A stretch of DNA of 64,000 nucleotides from Gordonia otitidis NBRC 100426 (GTDB taxonomy: Bacteria > Actinomycetota > Actinomycetes > Mycobacteriales > Mycobacteriaceae), in assembly GCF_000248075.1 (NCBI RefSeq), contig NZ_BAFB01000091.1:17773-81772 (forward strand), written 5' to 3'. Under the pieces are notes generated by a model. The model was not told where the DNA came from, searched no databases, and saw nothing but the letters and a program-made list of their open reading frames with translations. Of this stretch, positions 9,915 through 18,328 are shown piece after piece. Made by a program: the position numbers and the translations under genes. Each line of letters begins with the position of its first letter. Position 1 is the first letter of the stretch.

Positions 9915-11837
9915 TCAGTGGCCCGCATCGGGGAAGGCGTCCTGCTTGTATCCGCCCCGCAGTCGGCCGTCGATGTAGGCAGCCTTGGTGGCGCGTCGCG
10001 CGATCTTGCCGCTACTCGTGCGCGGGATCGAGCCCGCGGGAACGAGGAGCACGTCGCGCGCCATCACGCCGTGCCGCTGGGCGATCGCGGCGCGCACGGT
10101 GTCGGCGATCTCCTGCGGATCGGTCTTCTTTCCCGGACCGCGCTCGGCGACGATCACCAATTGCTCCGACGCGTCGTCCGCGTCAAACTTCAGGCCGCTC
10201 GCCGCGTTCTCGAACACCTCGGCAGGCAGCTGGTTCGCGGGTACGGCGAAGGCAGCGACGAAGCCCGGCCGCAGCGCGGCGCTGGCTTCCTGTGCGCTGA
10301 ACTCGAGATCCTGCGGGTAATGGTTGCGGCCGTCGACGATCACGAGGTCCTTGACACGGCCGGTGATGTACAGCTCGCCGTCGAGCCACACGCCGTAGTC
10401 GCCCGTGCGCATCCACTGCGCATCGGACGGCGCGCCGTCGGTGTGGCTGCCCTCGGCGAGCGGCGTGGAGATCGTGTTGTGGAACGTCGCGGCGCTCTCC
10501 TCCGGCTTGTTCCAGTAGCCGGCACCGATGTTGAGTCCGTGCAACCAGATCTCGCCGACCTCGCCGTCGGCCTTTTCGACGCCGGTCCCGGTCTCGTCGT
10601 ACTCCGCGGCGTCGACGATCGCGGCCCACTGACTCAGTGCAACCTGCCCGCAGGAAACCTGCGCGACAGCGTTCGGTGCATGCTGGTCGACGATCTTCAT
10701 GTGGCCGGCGTTGAGCTCGTCGCGATCGACGTAGATGACCTTGGCCTCGTTGTTGCGCTGAGTGGCGGAGACGAACAGCGTCGCCTCGGCCATGCCGTAG
10801 CAGGGCTTGATCGCGGTCTTGGGCAACCCGTACGGACCGAACGCCTCGTTGAACTTCTTCATCGAGCTGACCGTGACCGGTTCGGAGCCGTTGATCAGTC
10901 CGATGACGTTCGAGAGGTCGAGGTGCTCGCCGTCCTTGGGCAGACCGCGGACTGCCGCATGCTCGTAGGCGAAGTTCGGGGCCGCGGCGTAGGTTTCCGC
11001 ACCGTCGCTGGCGGCAGCGAGTTCCTTGATCCAGCGGCCGGGCCTGCGCACGAATGCCTGCGGGCTCATGATCGTGATGTAGCGGCCGCCGAGCGCAGGC
11101 AGGATCACGGTGAGCAGTCCCATGTCGTGGAACATCGGGAGCCAGGTGACACCGCGCGCATTGCGGTCGATCTCGATGCAGTCGTAGATCTGCAGGCAGT
11201 TGGCGGCGACCGCCTCGTAGGTGATCTCGACACCCGCGGGCACACGGGTCGAACCGGAGGTGTACTGCAGGTAGGCGACGGTGTCGCGGTTGTGGTCCTT
11301 ACCGGCAACCGGTGCGACCCAGCTCGACCCGACCGAGTCGGGGACGGCGTCGACGGCGATCACGCGGGGACGTTCCTTGGCGGGGACGCCTGCGAAGAAG
11401 TCGCGCACGGCCTCCGCCGATTTGGTCGATGTCAGAATCGCCGTCGGCTTGCAGTCGGCGAGCACCGCGGTCAGGCGGTCGGTGTGGCCGGGTTCGTCGG
11501 GGCTGAAGAGCGGCACCGCGACGTTGCTCGCATACAGCGCGGAGAAGAAGCCGATCACGTATTCGAGCGACTGCGGGGCGAGAATCGCGACCCGGTCGCC
11601 GGGCTTGGTGACCTGTTGCAGCCGGGCGGCGACAGCGCGCAGACGCTTGCCGAACTGCGCCCACGTGAGGTCCTGTGCCTCTCCGTCGCGCTCGCGGCTG
11701 TAGTCGATGAAACGGTACGCCAGCGTGTCCGCCTGATCGCGCACGTTCTGCTCGACATAGTCGACCAGCGTCGCGTCCTCGGTGAAATGCAGGTTGCCGT
11801 TCTCATCGAGGAACTGCTCAAATTCTGTGTTCAGCAT
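9915..11837 (-). CDS. fadD32: Long-chain fatty-acid-AMP ligase FadD32
   Basis: FadD32 activates meromycolic acid as an acyl-adenylate and loads it on the N-terminal ACP of Pks13. The 640-residue protein has the adenylate-forming motif [14 protein letters not shown], the core motifs [11 protein letters not shown] and [10 protein letters not shown], and the C-terminal lysine motif [16 protein letters not shown]. Size and ends fit FAAL enzymes. It lies just upstream of pks13 (about 114 bases apart) in the conserved order. The ATG at 11837 is preceded by AGGAG (CACAGGAGTG), a usable ribosome site. Confidence 0.96.
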   Translation of the reverse strand: MLNTEFEQFLDENGNLHFTEDATLVDYVEQNVRDQADTLAYRFIDYSRERDGEAQDLTWAQFGKRLRAVAARLQQVTKPGDRVAILAPQSLEYVIGFFSALYASNVAVPLFSPDEPGHTDRLTAVLADCKPTAILTSTKSAEAVRDFFAGVPAKERPRVIAVDAVPDSVGSSWVAPVAGKDHNRDTVAYLQYTSGSTRVPAGVEITYEAVAANCLQIYDCIEIDRNARGVTWLPMFHDMGLLTVILPALGGRYITIMSPQAFVRRPGRWIKELAAASDGAETYAAAPNFAYEHAAVRGLPKDGEHLDLSNVIGLINGSEPVTVSSMKKFNEAFGPYGLPKTAIKPCYGMAEATLFVSATQRNNEAKVIYVDRDELNAGHMKIVDQHAPNAVAQVSCGQVALSQWAAIVDAAEYDETGTGVEKADGEVGEIWLHGLNIGAGYWNKPEESAATFHNTISTPLAEGSHTDGAPSDAQWMRTGDYGVWLDGELYITGRVKDLVIVDGRNHYPQDLEFSAQEASAALRPGFVAAFAVPANQLPAEVFENAASGLKFDADDASEQLVIVAERGPGKKTDPQEIADTVRAAIAQRHGVMARDVLLVPAGSIPRTSSGKIARRATKAAYIDGRLRGGYKQDAFPDAGH

Positions 11838-12110
11838 CCATCACTCCTGTGGCCCCCTCGCGGGCGACCACGTCCGTGCGCCATGGCGGCGCGGTGTCGT
11901 GGCACTCCCCGCAGGTACCACGTCTTCTCGGGCGTCATGTCCGCGTCGTCGACGCGTGACACGGTAGCGCACACGCGACTACCCGTCCGAATCTTGGCGT
12001 ATGGTGAATTGCGCCTTCATGACGCCGGAATTCCGACATGTGCCGGGGTCATACACGGGCGAATTCACGTCAGCCCATTTCGACTGAGGCGAAATGGGCC
12101 GTCGACAATC
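11838..12110. other. Intergenic region with probable fadD32-pks13-accD4 promoter
   Basis: These 273 bases separate fadD32 from the upstream oxidoreductase gene. The part nearest fadD32 has no gene and should carry its promoter if the hairpin at 12073-12099 ends upstream transcription. No clear operator could be read by eye. Confidence 0.4.
12073..12099 (-). terminator. Stem-loop terminator after the LLM oxidoreductase gene
   Basis: GCCCATTTCG (12073-12082) pairs perfectly with CGAAATGGGC (12090-12099) across a 7-base loop. It begins 12 bases beyond the stop codon of the minus-strand oxidoreductase gene. There is no clear U tract, as is common in actinomycetes. Confidence 0.6.
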
Positions 12111-13097
12111 CTACTCCCCCTTCAATTGGGCCAGAACAGGCGCAAAAGCGTCCATCTGCGTCGGGAAGACTCCCACGTACGACATCGTCGTGCGGCGACG
12201 CACCTCGCGGATCTGATCGGCGATCTCCTCGAACGACCCGATGGCGATGTAGGGCGACGTCAGCACGTCCTCGACGGTGAACTCGGTGTCGTGCGCGATG
12301 TTCGGCGGGTACCCCTGCGCGAGCGCCTTGAGCGCCATCTCCGCAGTGGCCTCGCGGTCGTCGGTGATGACGATGACCGCGATGGTCCAGTTCAGCTCGA
12401 TGTCGGCGAAACGGTCGCCCGCCGCCTGACGGATACGGTCGACGCGCGCAGCGGTCTTCTCGATCGTCATGTCCGAGAGCTTCATCTTGCCGTCGGGGGT
12501 CGTTCCCGGGGCGACCGAGATGATGTCGGCGTGTTTGGCGGCCAGGGCGAGCATCTTCGGTCCACCACCACCGACGGCGATCGGCGGCCGCGGCCCCTGG
12601 CGCGGTCGCGGGCTGCCCTCGAGGCCGTGGATCTGATAGAACTCGCCGTCGAAGTCGACGGTTTCGCCGCGCATCAACTTGTCCAGGATGGTCAGCGACT
12701 CGTCGAGTTTGCGAATGCGCACGCCGGGCGTCTCGAACTCGATACCCGCCTTGTCGAACTCCTCTTTCATCCAGCCAGCACCGATTCCGAGCTCGAGTCG
12801 CCCCTTGCTCAGCACGTCGATCGTGTTGGCCTCCTTGGCCAGGATCGCCGGATGACGGAACCCGTTGGCGAGCACCGAGGTACCCAGGCGGATGGTGCTC
12901 GTCGCCTGACTCAACGCACCGAGTGCGGCGAGGGGACCGACCTGGTTGCCGAGGTGATCGGGCACGGCGAACGTGTCGTAGCCGTACTCCTCGGCAGTCT
13001 GGGCCAACTTCACGAACTTGCGGGCTCCGCCCTCGTCCTTGTTGCCCTCGCCACCGGCTCCGAATCGGAACTTGCGCAGTCCCCCGGGGTCACTCAT
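12111..13097 (-). CDS. LLM-class F420-dependent oxidoreductase
   Basis: This is a luciferase-like (TIM-barrel) flavin/deazaflavin oxidoreductase of about 328 residues, most like the actinobacterial TIGR03621 (MSMEG_2516) group that uses coenzyme F420. Supporting segments are FRFGAGGEGNKD, AEEYGYDTFAVPDHLGNQVGPLAALGAL, RLGTSVLANGFRHPAILAKEANTIDVLSKGRLELGIGAGW and PPIAVGGGGPKMLALAAKHADIISV. I chose the ATG at 13097 because GAGGAG lies upstream and the homologous part begins there; in-frame starts at 13121 and 13133 add only a short leader. It interrupts the usual fadD32-cutinase adjacency. Its substrate is unknown. Confidence 0.85.
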   Translation of the reverse strand: MSDPGGLRKFRFGAGGEGNKDEGGARKFVKLAQTAEEYGYDTFAVPDHLGNQVGPLAALGALSQATSTIRLGTSVLANGFRHPAILAKEANTIDVLSKGRLELGIGAGWMKEEFDKAGIEFETPGVRIRKLDESLTILDKLMRGETVDFDGEFYQIHGLEGSPRPRQGPRPPIAVGGGGPKMLALAAKHADIISVAPGTTPDGKMKLSDMTIEKTAARVDRIRQAAGDRFADIELNWTIAVIVITDDREATAEMALKALAQGYPPNIAHDTEFTVEDVLTSPYIAIGSFEEIADQIREVRRRTTMSYVGVFPTQMDAFAPVLAQLKGE

Positions 13098-13325
13098 CGT
13101 CGCCTGCTTCTCCTCACGCATCGCTGCGGTCACCGGTGGTGATGCCGGTTGGTCTGATGGGCAGTGTGCCCGACCGCACCACGGTAATGCAGGTCGACGG
13201 TGCTACCCAAACACGGCCGCGACCGCTCCGAGCGGGACAAATGACCTAGCGGAGAGCCGAGCCCGATGCCACGCGCGGGCGGTCACCCGTTGCGCGGGGC
13301 ACACCGGCGACGAGCGGGGGGCTGA

Positions 13326-14333
13326 TCAGTTGTGCGCCGGATGGGGGGCGTCGGCGATGACCTTGTTCGACCACCCGTACATCCACTGCGTCGCACTGCT
13401 CCCGTCGAGCTGCCAGTACCGCTTGGTGGCATACATCGCATGCACGGGGTTGTTGATGGCACCGGCGAGCTGCCCGACGGCGCCGACCGGGTTGGCGACT
13501 GTGGGCGAATCACAGATGAGATCGCCTGGAGCACAAATGGATTGAACCCGATCGCGCAGTTCTCCGAATCCACCGCTGCGTGACCCGGTCATCGTGATGC
13601 CCGGCACGAGCTTGCCCATTCCGCCGAGTGCGACCTCGGCGCCGACGCCATCGGGATCGGGACCGATGTCGTTCTGCTGCCCCTTCTCACGGCGGCCGTC
13701 GGCGATCAGTCCGACACCGAGCACGAGGTCCTGATCGGAGGCGTCGATCGGCCCACGACCATTGCCGATATTGCTCGCGAGGTCGCCGCCGATGACGGCA
13801 CCCTGCGAGAAGCCCATGATCACGTACCTCGTCAGTGGACACTTCTTGTTGGTGTCGCGCAGCTTGGCCGCGGCACGGTCGTAACCCTGTTGACGTGAGA
13901 CGTTGTAGTCGGCCTGGCGATCGCTGAGGTTCGTCGGGTTACGGAACTGCGCGATGTAGGGCACCGTGTAGACCTCGGTGCGCGACGTCGGGTACTGATC
14001 CTGCAGCGCCGTCGACACACGCCGCATCAGCGACGCCTTGTTGGCCGTCGGATTCATGGGGTCGTCGTCGGCGGACGATTCCCAGGTACCGGGGATGACG
14101 AGTGTGAGCACGTCGGGGCAGTCCGCGGACTGCGCTTGCGGTCGTTCTCCCGACGGGGCGCTCGTCGACGGCCCCTGACCGCCGGGAATGTTCGGCGGTC
14201 CGGGCTTGAGCAGAGTGATCACCAGGATCACGATCAGCACGATCGCGACGAGGGCGAGAAGGGCTAGGAACAGTGCGATCCGGCCAAGTCGACGACCCTT
14301 ACGACGACCGGCGCCACTACGCTTGGCGCTCAC
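13326..14333 (-). CDS. Cutinase-family phospholipase/thioesterase (Culp6-like)
   Basis: This membrane-anchored alpha/beta hydrolase is placed like M. tuberculosis Rv3802c (Culp6), an essential envelope phospholipase/thioesterase of the mycolate locus. The 335 residues start with a basic segment and one transmembrane helix (IALFLALLALVAIVLIVILVITLL), then a Pro/Ser linker and the cutinase domain. That domain shows the nucleophile motif GFSQG, the opening DVLTLVIPGTWESS and a C-terminal PHPAHN segment that could supply the catalytic His. The GTG start is two bases after the stop of the DUF732 gene, so the pair is very likely co-transcribed. Confidence 0.9.
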   Translation of the reverse strand: MSAKRSGAGRRKGRRLGRIALFLALLALVAIVLIVILVITLLKPGPPNIPGGQGPSTSAPSGERPQAQSADCPDVLTLVIPGTWESSADDDPMNPTANKASLMRRVSTALQDQYPTSRTEVYTVPYIAQFRNPTNLSDRQADYNVSRQQGYDRAAAKLRDTNKKCPLTRYVIMGFSQGAVIGGDLASNIGNGRGPIDASDQDLVLGVGLIADGRREKGQQNDIGPDPDGVGAEVALGGMGKLVPGITMTGSRSGGFGELRDRVQSICAPGDLICDSPTVANPVGAVGQLAGAINNPVHAMYATKRYWQLDGSSATQWMYGWSNKVIADAPHPAHN

Positions 14334-14335
14334 GC

Positions 14336-14890
14336 CTAGCAGTAGTTGTCACGTGCGGCTTTGATGACCTTGTCGGCCTTGGAATTCGCCTCGGCGGCGT
14401 TCTTCGAACTCGGACCGATCATCGCGGTCACAAAGGCCTTCACCGTCGTCGGATCGGCTCCCTTGGCCTGCTGAGCGCAGACGTATTCGGCGCTGTTGAG
14501 CGCGACGGAGTTGTCGGAGTCACCGGCGAAGCTGATGTTCTGGTCCTTGAGCGCCTGCAGATACTTCTTGCCCTTGTCGCTCACCTGCTCGCCGCCCGGG
14601 CCGGGGAAGTTCTCCGGCACCTTGGTGGTCGTGTTCGGTGCTGTCGCAGGCAACGTCGTCGAACCGGAGACCTTCGTACCGCCTGGTGCGGCAGCGGCCG
14701 ACGACTCCGTCTTCTCGGTCTCCGACGCCTTCGCAGAGGACGACGCGGGCGAGGAGTACATCGACGTGGTGGTGACGGGATCGCTCGTGATCGGCGCGCT
14801 GGCCGTCGAGTCGTCCGAGCAGGCAGACAGCCCACCCGCGAGAGCAACTCCCGCCATGATCACACCCAACCCGAAGAACTTCCTCATCAT
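14336..14890 (-). CDS. DUF732-type lipoprotein
   Basis: This is a predicted secreted lipoprotein of about 184 residues. It has a signal peptide (FFGLGVIMAGVALAGGLSAC) with the lipobox LSAC. A Ser/Thr/Ala-rich linker leads to a C-terminal domain of the DUF732 type found in mycobacteria and relatives (KYLQALKDQNISF, then SAEYVCAQQAKG, ending in Cys), where the paired cysteines probably form a disulfide. Three start codons lie in a row; ATG 14890 or 14887 fits the GAGGAAG site best. Function is unknown. Being two bases upstream of the Culp6-like gene suggests a shared envelope role. Confidence 0.8.
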   Translation of the reverse strand: MMRKFFGLGVIMAGVALAGGLSACSDDSTASAPITSDPVTTTSMYSSPASSSAKASETEKTESSAAAAPGGTKVSGSTTLPATAPNTTTKVPENFPGPGGEQVSDKGKKYLQALKDQNISFAGDSDNSVALNSAEYVCAQQAKGADPTTVKAFVTAMIGPSSKNAAEANSKADKVIKAARDNYC

Positions 14891-15089
14891 CACTTCCTCA
14901 TCACACCCGACCCGGCCATTTCAGCACCGACGCAAGGCTACTCCGCCGTCCGACCCGCGCCGACCACCGCGTGGGCGCCACCTGCGGGAATGCGTTGATT
15001 CCTCAGCGAGATCTCAGCGCGAGCACACCCGGCACCGAGTATGTGTCGAACAATCGACCAGACTGGGCGCCGGGTGCTGCATGCGGTGA

Positions 15090-16595
15090 TCACTTACCGA
15101 TGACCGTCCCGCCCTTGGCCGTCCACGAGATCTTGCCGCGCTCGAACGTGTTGAACCGTCCCTTGCCGTCGCGGGTGGGCAGTTCGTCACTGGTCGGCAG
15201 TCCGAGTTTGCCGCCCGGCCCACCGATCGACGCGTACGCGCCGCCGATCGCGCCGGTGACCGCCTTGGGACCCTTCGGTCCGGTGATCACACGGCCCTGC
15301 GCGAAGTCCTGTGCACGCCCGCCGGGCACCGCGTACTCGGGAGTCAGGCAGCCCCCCAGTTTGTTCGCGTCGGCGACCTTCTTGAACGGGGCGGACGGAC
15401 GGCACGCGACCTTGTCGCCGCCGAGTCCAAGTGCCGCAGCGGCCTGCGGCCACGCCTGAGCCATCTCGAATTCCCAGTACGCCCACGTGTGCGTTCCCGA
15501 CGGCCGGTACACCGCCTGCCCCGGTATGCCGAGTTCGTTGAGTTTGATCGCGAACTGCTGCGAGGTCACGCGGCTGAGCAGCTCCAGGCCGACGCCGGAG
15601 TAGTTCGTGGCGAGCAGCGGGATGTCCGACGGCTTGTCGTGCGGCCCGACGAGTCCGTTGCCCGACGAGACGTAGAGGCTGGTGCCCCGAAGCTTGTCGG
15701 CGATGAGGAACGGATCGTGTTCCTTCCACGCGGGATCGCTCGGCGGCCCGAACATGTTCATCGAGTTGTAGCCGCCGCCGTCGCGCTGCGCGAACTGGAT
15801 CGCCTGCGGCATACCGGTCGACGTCAACTGCAGGATGCCCGAGAACGACGCCGCGAACTTGTAGAAGCCCTGGTTGCGGGCGGCGAGCATCATCGCTCCG
15901 GTACCGCCCATCGACAGCCCCTCGATGCCACGCACGTCCGTCGAACGCCAGTCGCCCTCGATGATCGGGGGCAGCTCGTGGATGAGGAACGTCTCCCACT
16001 TGTAGGTCTTGCCGCGATCGGGTTGCTTCCAGTCGGTGTAGAAACTCGACTCGCCACCGATCGGCAGGATGACGTTGACGTTCTTGTCCTTGTAGAAGTC
16101 GACGATGTTGGTGTTGATCACCCAACCGCTCTGGTCGTCTTGAGCCCGCAAGCCGTCGAGCATCGTGAGTTGCGGGAACTTGGCGTCCGGGTGTGCCCAC
16201 CAGTCACGCGCGAGCAGGATCTGCACCTGGATGTCGGTGTTCATCGCGGGAGAGTGCACCCATAGTGCGACCCGACGGTCGGTGTACCAGAAGACCTTGG
16301 TCACCCGCGCAGGCTGTGCTGGTGCTGCGGCTGGGGAGGGCGCGGCCGCAGGCGGCTGCTGCGCAGGCGCCTCGGGTGCAGGCGGCGCGGGTTGGGCAGG
16401 CGGGCCGGGTTGGGCAGGCGCTGACGGCTGCGCCGGGGGTGCTGCGGGCGGATCGGCGGGCGCAACCGCCTGCCCTGCGACTGTCAGGCCGGCGGTCACC
16501 GCAACGGTCGCCACCACCGTCGCAGCAACCCGAACCATCCGATGTCCACGATGCCCGCCCCGTGCCGACCGGTCATCACTTACCGCTGGACGCAT
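15090..16595 (-). CDS. Mycolyltransferase (Ag85-type) with LGFP-like C-terminus
   Basis: This is an esterase-fold mycolyltransferase that would move mycolates between trehalose mycolates and arabinogalactan outside the membrane. The 501 residues include a signal peptide (VRVAATVVATVAVTAGLTVAGQAVA), a linker of about 60 residues rich in Pro and Ala, then the Ag85 core: LDGLRAQDDQSGWVINTN, the fibronectin-binding-like W/P region, nucleophile motif GLSMGG and the late HTWAYWEFEMAQAWP segment with the catalytic His. The last 110 residues carry a short repeat module (GAYASIGGPGGKLGLPTSDE...F) like the LGFP repeats that anchor corynebacterial mycolyltransferases to the wall. Upstream GGAAGTGGGAG supports the ATG. 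The position matches fbpD/fbpA in mycobacteria. Confidence 0.93.
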   Translation of the reverse strand: MRPAVSDDRSARGGHRGHRMVRVAATVVATVAVTAGLTVAGQAVAPADPPAAPPAQPSAPAQPGPPAQPAPPAPEAPAQQPPAAAPSPAAAPAQPARVTKVFWYTDRRVALWVHSPAMNTDIQVQILLARDWWAHPDAKFPQLTMLDGLRAQDDQSGWVINTNIVDFYKDKNVNVILPIGGESSFYTDWKQPDRGKTYKWETFLIHELPPIIEGDWRSTDVRGIEGLSMGGTGAMMLAARNQGFYKFAASFSGILQLTSTGMPQAIQFAQRDGGGYNSMNMFGPPSDPAWKEHDPFLIADKLRGTSLYVSSGNGLVGPHDKPSDIPLLATNYSGVGLELLSRVTSQQFAIKLNELGIPGQAVYRPSGTHTWAYWEFEMAQAWPQAAAALGLGGDKVACRPSAPFKKVADANKLGGCLTPEYAVPGGRAQDFAQGRVITGPKGPKAVTGAIGGAYASIGGPGGKLGLPTSDELPTRDGKGRFNTFERGKISWTAKGGTVIGK

Positions 16596-16803
16596 CCGTC
16601 TCCCACTTCCTTCACACCGTGGGCAAGGGTCTCCGGCTTGTTCACATTCACACCAGAGATCACACGAGTCCCACTAGCCACGTTTAGCCTCAGGTGTTTC
16701 TTACCCTCTCCGACGCCGATTCCACGCGCGACGCGCTGAGGCGGGTGAGATTTCTGTGACTTGTGATGCGTATGGGATCTGATACGGATCACAGTGCAGA
16801 CGA

Positions 16804-16837
16804 CGCGACCCCGACCGGAATACCGGTCGGGGTCGCG
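16804..16837 (-). terminator. Strong stem-loop terminator after the Ag85 gene
   Basis: A perfect 15-bp stem (CGCGACCCCGACCGG at 16804-16818 against 16823-16837) with an AATA tetraloop lies 23 bases downstream of the stop of the minus-strand mycolyltransferase at 16861. It would end that transcript before the promoter of the LGFP-tailed paralogue. Confidence 0.75.
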
Positions 16838-16860
16838 TGCACGTGCCTGCGCTGATCAGA

Positions 16861-17904
16861 TCAGCGGAAGAAGCCTCGCTGGTAGGCGTTCCACACCATG
16901 TCCTGCCAGTAGCCCCACGCGTGGGTGCCGTTGGCGTCGTAGGTCATGAGGTTGATGCCCTGGGTGAACGCCGCGACCTCGAAGGCCTTGCGCTGCGCCA
17001 GTGCCAGCACCTCGAGCGTCGACCCCTTGAACAGGTCGTCGAAGACGTTCGGAAGCGCGTTGTAGCGGCCGAAGAGTCCGTTGCCCGACCCGGTGAACAC
17101 CTTGAGGTGATGCATCCGGTTGATCAGCATGAACGGATCGTTGTCGTACCAACGCTGATCCCACGGCGGTCCCCACATCGCGTCGACGTTCCACGGCTTG
17201 GGATCGACGTCGAGCATGGCCAGACGGAGCATCGTGTGCATGCCGGGAGCGCTCAGGAAGTCGTAACCCGACAGCGAGCCAGCCGCGTAGTACAGGTCGG
17301 GACGCTTGGCTGCCAGCACGAGGGCGGCATTACCGCCGGACGAGATGCCCATGATGGCGAACTTGCCGCCCTTGCCCTTGAAGCCCTTGCCGCGCAGAGC
17401 CGGAACCAGACGGTTCTGGATCACGCACTCCCACATGTACCGGCGCTGCTGGCCGTTGAAGTTACTGGGCGCGTTCCAGTCGGTGTAGAAGCTGGCGGGT
17501 CCGCCGATCGGCTCGACCACGTTCACGCCTTGATTGACGAGCTCCTGGACGTTGGTGTTGATCTCCCAGCCCGAGAAGTCGTACTGGGCACGCATGCCGT
17601 CGAGCAGCACGACGGTGCGGGTGTTGCCCGGCTTGAACCACGAACGCACCTTGACCTTGCCCGGGGCCATCGACTTGTTGCCGAAGGCGCCATTGGTTGG
17701 CATGCCACAGGCATCGATCCACCACTCGCTCTTGCCCGCAGGCGTGCCGTTGACGCGTGCATCCGCAGTACCTGCACCGCTGATGACCGACGCCAGGCCC
17801 GCCACAGTCATCAACGCGACGGTCACCGCCACCAACCGGCTACGAAGCCGGAATCTGCCGCGCGTTCCGGATACGGATGATCCCGACCTCACCGCTACTC
17901 CCAT
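16861..17904 (-). CDS. Antigen 85-type mycolyltransferase
   Basis: This is a secreted trehalose mycolyltransferase of 347 residues, close to the size of mycobacterial FbpA-C. It has a signal peptide (LRSRLVAVTVALMTVAGLASVISGAGTADA), the core motif LDGMRAQYDFSGWEINT, the nucleophile motif GISSGG and the closing GTHAWGYWQD segment with the catalytic His. It adjoins the second mycolyltransferase, as fbpD and fbpA adjoin in M. tuberculosis, and a terminator follows it. In this genus it probably makes trehalose dimycolate and mycolylated arabinogalactan. Which fbp letter it matches cannot be settled by eye. Confidence 0.94.
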   Translation of the reverse strand: MGVAVRSGSSVSGTRGRFRLRSRLVAVTVALMTVAGLASVISGAGTADARVNGTPAGKSEWWIDACGMPTNGAFGNKSMAPGKVKVRSWFKPGNTRTVVLLDGMRAQYDFSGWEINTNVQELVNQGVNVVEPIGGPASFYTDWNAPSNFNGQQRRYMWECVIQNRLVPALRGKGFKGKGGKFAIMGISSGGNAALVLAAKRPDLYYAAGSLSGYDFLSAPGMHTMLRLAMLDVDPKPWNVDAMWGPPWDQRWYDNDPFMLINRMHHLKVFTGSGNGLFGRYNALPNVFDDLFKGSTLEVLALAQRKAFEVAAFTQGINLMTYDANGTHAWGYWQDMVWNAYQRGFFR

Positions 17905-18328
17905 CGACCAAACTCTCCTCTGTTACCAGTCCCCATGTGTCCCACAGGACACACCAGGCACCAGATCGTTACGTGCGCGATATCAACCAATCGGCGCGGG
18001 TTCCCCGAATCAACAACCATCCACCTCATGCGCGACACATCGCACACGGTGCGTGGAGCACACCGCTCGTATGCAATGCACAACGATTCGGGAGCCTATT
18101 GCATAGGCGAACACACTGACAATCAGCGTGACCGCCACCACATCTCACGTCTCTCGACGTCGACGCGGAGCCGATCGACCTCTACCGCCGGTCTCATCTC
18201 TCATCGCTTTATCAGGGTTGGACGTTACCTATCCGATACATAACAGGACAAATCGCCTGTACCCCGCACACGGGATCAGACGCGTGACCTGCACAGAAGT
18301 CGCTCGACGATGCGCGCAACTGTGACGC
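17905..18328. other. Long intergenic region upstream of the Ag85 gene
   Basis: These 424 bases lie between the end of aftB and the start of the antigen 85 gene and are less GC-rich than their surroundings. They must contain the Ag85 promoter. No open frame with coding character, no tRNA and no strong hairpin was seen. A short GCCTAT...ATAGGC inverted repeat near 18090 is too weak to call. Confidence 0.5.

Noticed and set aside
2799..13142. Very long plus-strand open frames (2799-4979, 7677-9722, 9747-13142) opposite accD4, pks13 and fadD32.
   Set aside because: They mirror GC-rich genes in antisense, are rich in Arg/His/Asp, and show no family motifs. The minus-strand proteins are unmistakable.
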